Assembly: GCF_901482445.1 (NCBI RefSeq)
Contig: NZ_LR590477.1
Span: forward strand, 1,426,001-1,490,000
Reading direction: 5' to 3'
DNA: 64,000 nt
Origin: Neisseria lactamica
GTDB taxonomy: Bacteria > Pseudomonadota > Gammaproteobacteria > Burkholderiales > Neisseriaceae
Below the pieces are notes generated by a model. The model was not told the DNA's origin. It worked only from the letters and a program-made list of their open reading frames with translations, and ran no database searches. Shown here in pieces: positions 63,267 to 64,000 of the stretch (positions within the stretch are counted from its first letter, which is position 1; the number at the start of each line of letters is the position of its first letter). The position numbers and the translations under genes are program-made.

Positions 63267-64000
63267 ATGTCGGCACAATTAATCAACGGTAAGGAAGTTT
63301 CACAAAAGCGTTTGGAAGCGGTTGCCGAAGCGGTGGCGCAACGCCAACAGGACAATCTGCACACGCCTTGCCTGGCCGTGGTTTTGGTCGGAGGCGACCC
63401 TGCCAGCGCGGTTTATGTGCGCAACAAGAAAACAGCCTGCCAAAAATGCGGCATCAAATCACTGTCTTATGAGCTGCCCGAATCAACATCGCAGGAAGAA
63501 CTGTTGGCATTGGTCGACCGCCTGAATGCCGATTCCGAAGTGGACGGTATTCTGGTTCAGCTTCCACTGCCGAAGCATCTCGACAGCCAGGCAGTCTTGG
63601 AACGTATTTCGCCGGATAAGGACGTGGACGGCTTCCATCCTTACAATGTGGGCAGGCTTGCAGTCAAAATGCCGCTGATGCGCCCGTGTACGCCCAAGGG
63701 CGTGATGACGCTCTTGGAAGCTTACGGCATTGATCCGAAGGGGAAAAAAGCGGTCGTGGTCGGCGCATCGAATATTGTCGGCCGCCCGCAGGCTTTGGAA
63801 CTGCTGCTGGCGCGCGCAACGGTAACAATCTGCCACAGCGCGACCGAAAATCTGGCAGACGAGGTTGCCGCCGCCGATATTTTGGTGGTCGGCGTGGGGA
63901 TTCCGAACTTTGTCAAAGGCAAATGGATCAAACCCGGCGCGGTCGTTATCGATGTAGGCATCAACCGTTTGGACGACGGCAGCCTGTGCGGCGACGTGGA
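63267..64000 (+). CDS. folD: Methylene-THF dehydrogenase / methenyl-THF cyclohydrolase FolD (3' end outside window)
   Basis: FolD interconverts one-carbon tetrahydrofolates in the cytosol. The frame opens at ATG 63267 after AAAGGACGGAT and is open to the window end. It shows LAVVLVGGDPASAVYVRNK, with the conserved lysine in YVRNKKTACQ, then DGILVQLPLPKHL, DKDVDGFHPYN, PCTPKGVMTLL and the NADP loop VVVGASNIVGRP. About 245 of roughly 285 residues are present. Confidence 0.96.
   Translation, partial: MSAQLINGKEVSQKRLEAVAEAVAQRQQDNLHTPCLAVVLVGGDPASAVYVRNKKTACQKCGIKSLSYELPESTSQEELLALVDRLNADSEVDGILVQLPLPKHLDSQAVLERISPDKDVDGFHPYNVGRLAVKMPLMRPCTPKGVMTLLEAYGIDPKGKKAVVVGASNIVGRPQALELLLARATVTICHSATENLADEVAAADILVVGVGIPNFVKGKWIKPGAVVIDVGINRLDDGSLCGDV

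Overview
The window reads as a meningococcal chromosome (Neisseria meningitidis or a very close relative). The 10-12 bp DNA uptake sequence (DUS, GCCGTCTGAA and longer forms) occurs throughout, often as inverted pairs that act as terminators. The 20-bp dRS3 units of Neisserial intergenic mosaic elements are common, and a Correia element sits inside each copy of an insertion sequence. Recognisable Neisseria genes are pilC, a class-2-like porB, a pentamer-repeat opa gene, a filamentous prophage of the Nf/MDA type, a periplasmic LigE ligase, the iron-regulated sRNA NrrF and a BirA-CoaX fusion. Species is inferred from gene content; no search was run.

Layout. 1-5.5 kb: 3' part of mrp, a repeat-rich spacer, and pilC (pilus tip adhesin) without the usual poly-G phase-variation tract. 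5.7-10.7 kb: two identical 1,296-bp IS110-family copies in direct orientation bracket porB and truA. 11.0-11.8 kb: opa, out of frame (OFF) with 15 pentamer repeats. 12.2-16.1 kb: ribF and ileS. 16.1-21.4 kb: an internally deleted filamentous prophage. Its replication gene is fused in frame to the 3' part of tspB, a DUF2523 protein and a slightly truncated zot follow, and a Piv-type recombinase gene ends it. 21.5-22.8 kb: third, inverted IS110 copy. 22.8-23.3 kb: an AT-rich remnant that looks like a toxin tail plus an immunity gene.

23.6-64 kb is mostly conserved chromosome. In order it holds thiC under a TPP riboswitch, initiator tRNA, a Nudix protein, an ABC ATPase, a carbohydrate-free PTS (EI, HPr, EIIA-Man), hpt, ligE, an MBL hydrolase and rmuC. 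Then come petABC (cytochrome bc1), a NIF3 protein, a MetR-like LysR regulator, rpsI/rplM, 6S RNA with zapA and a ZapB-like gene, gpsA, ppc, a ThiF/MoeB-like E1 enzyme, slyX, an NhaC-like antiporter and prmC. A polar amino-acid ABC operon, tldD, a second TPP riboswitch with thiO-thiE-thiS-thiG, NrrF, a SPOR protein, birA-coaX, hldE-type heptose adenylyltransferase, three tRNAs (His, Arg, Pro) and the 5' part of folD complete the window.

Working together: thiamin synthesis is split into two riboswitch-controlled units (thiC; thiOESG). The surface genes pilC, porB and opa lie in the repeat- and IS-rich first 12 kb, the part of the window most open to recombination. The prophage looks unable to replicate or assemble on its own because most of its middle genes are gone. 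The most unusual objects are the rep-tspB fusion, the nonsense codon near the end of zot, the large prophage hairpin, the toxin/immunity remnant, and the Correia element that supplies the start of the IS110 transposase frame.
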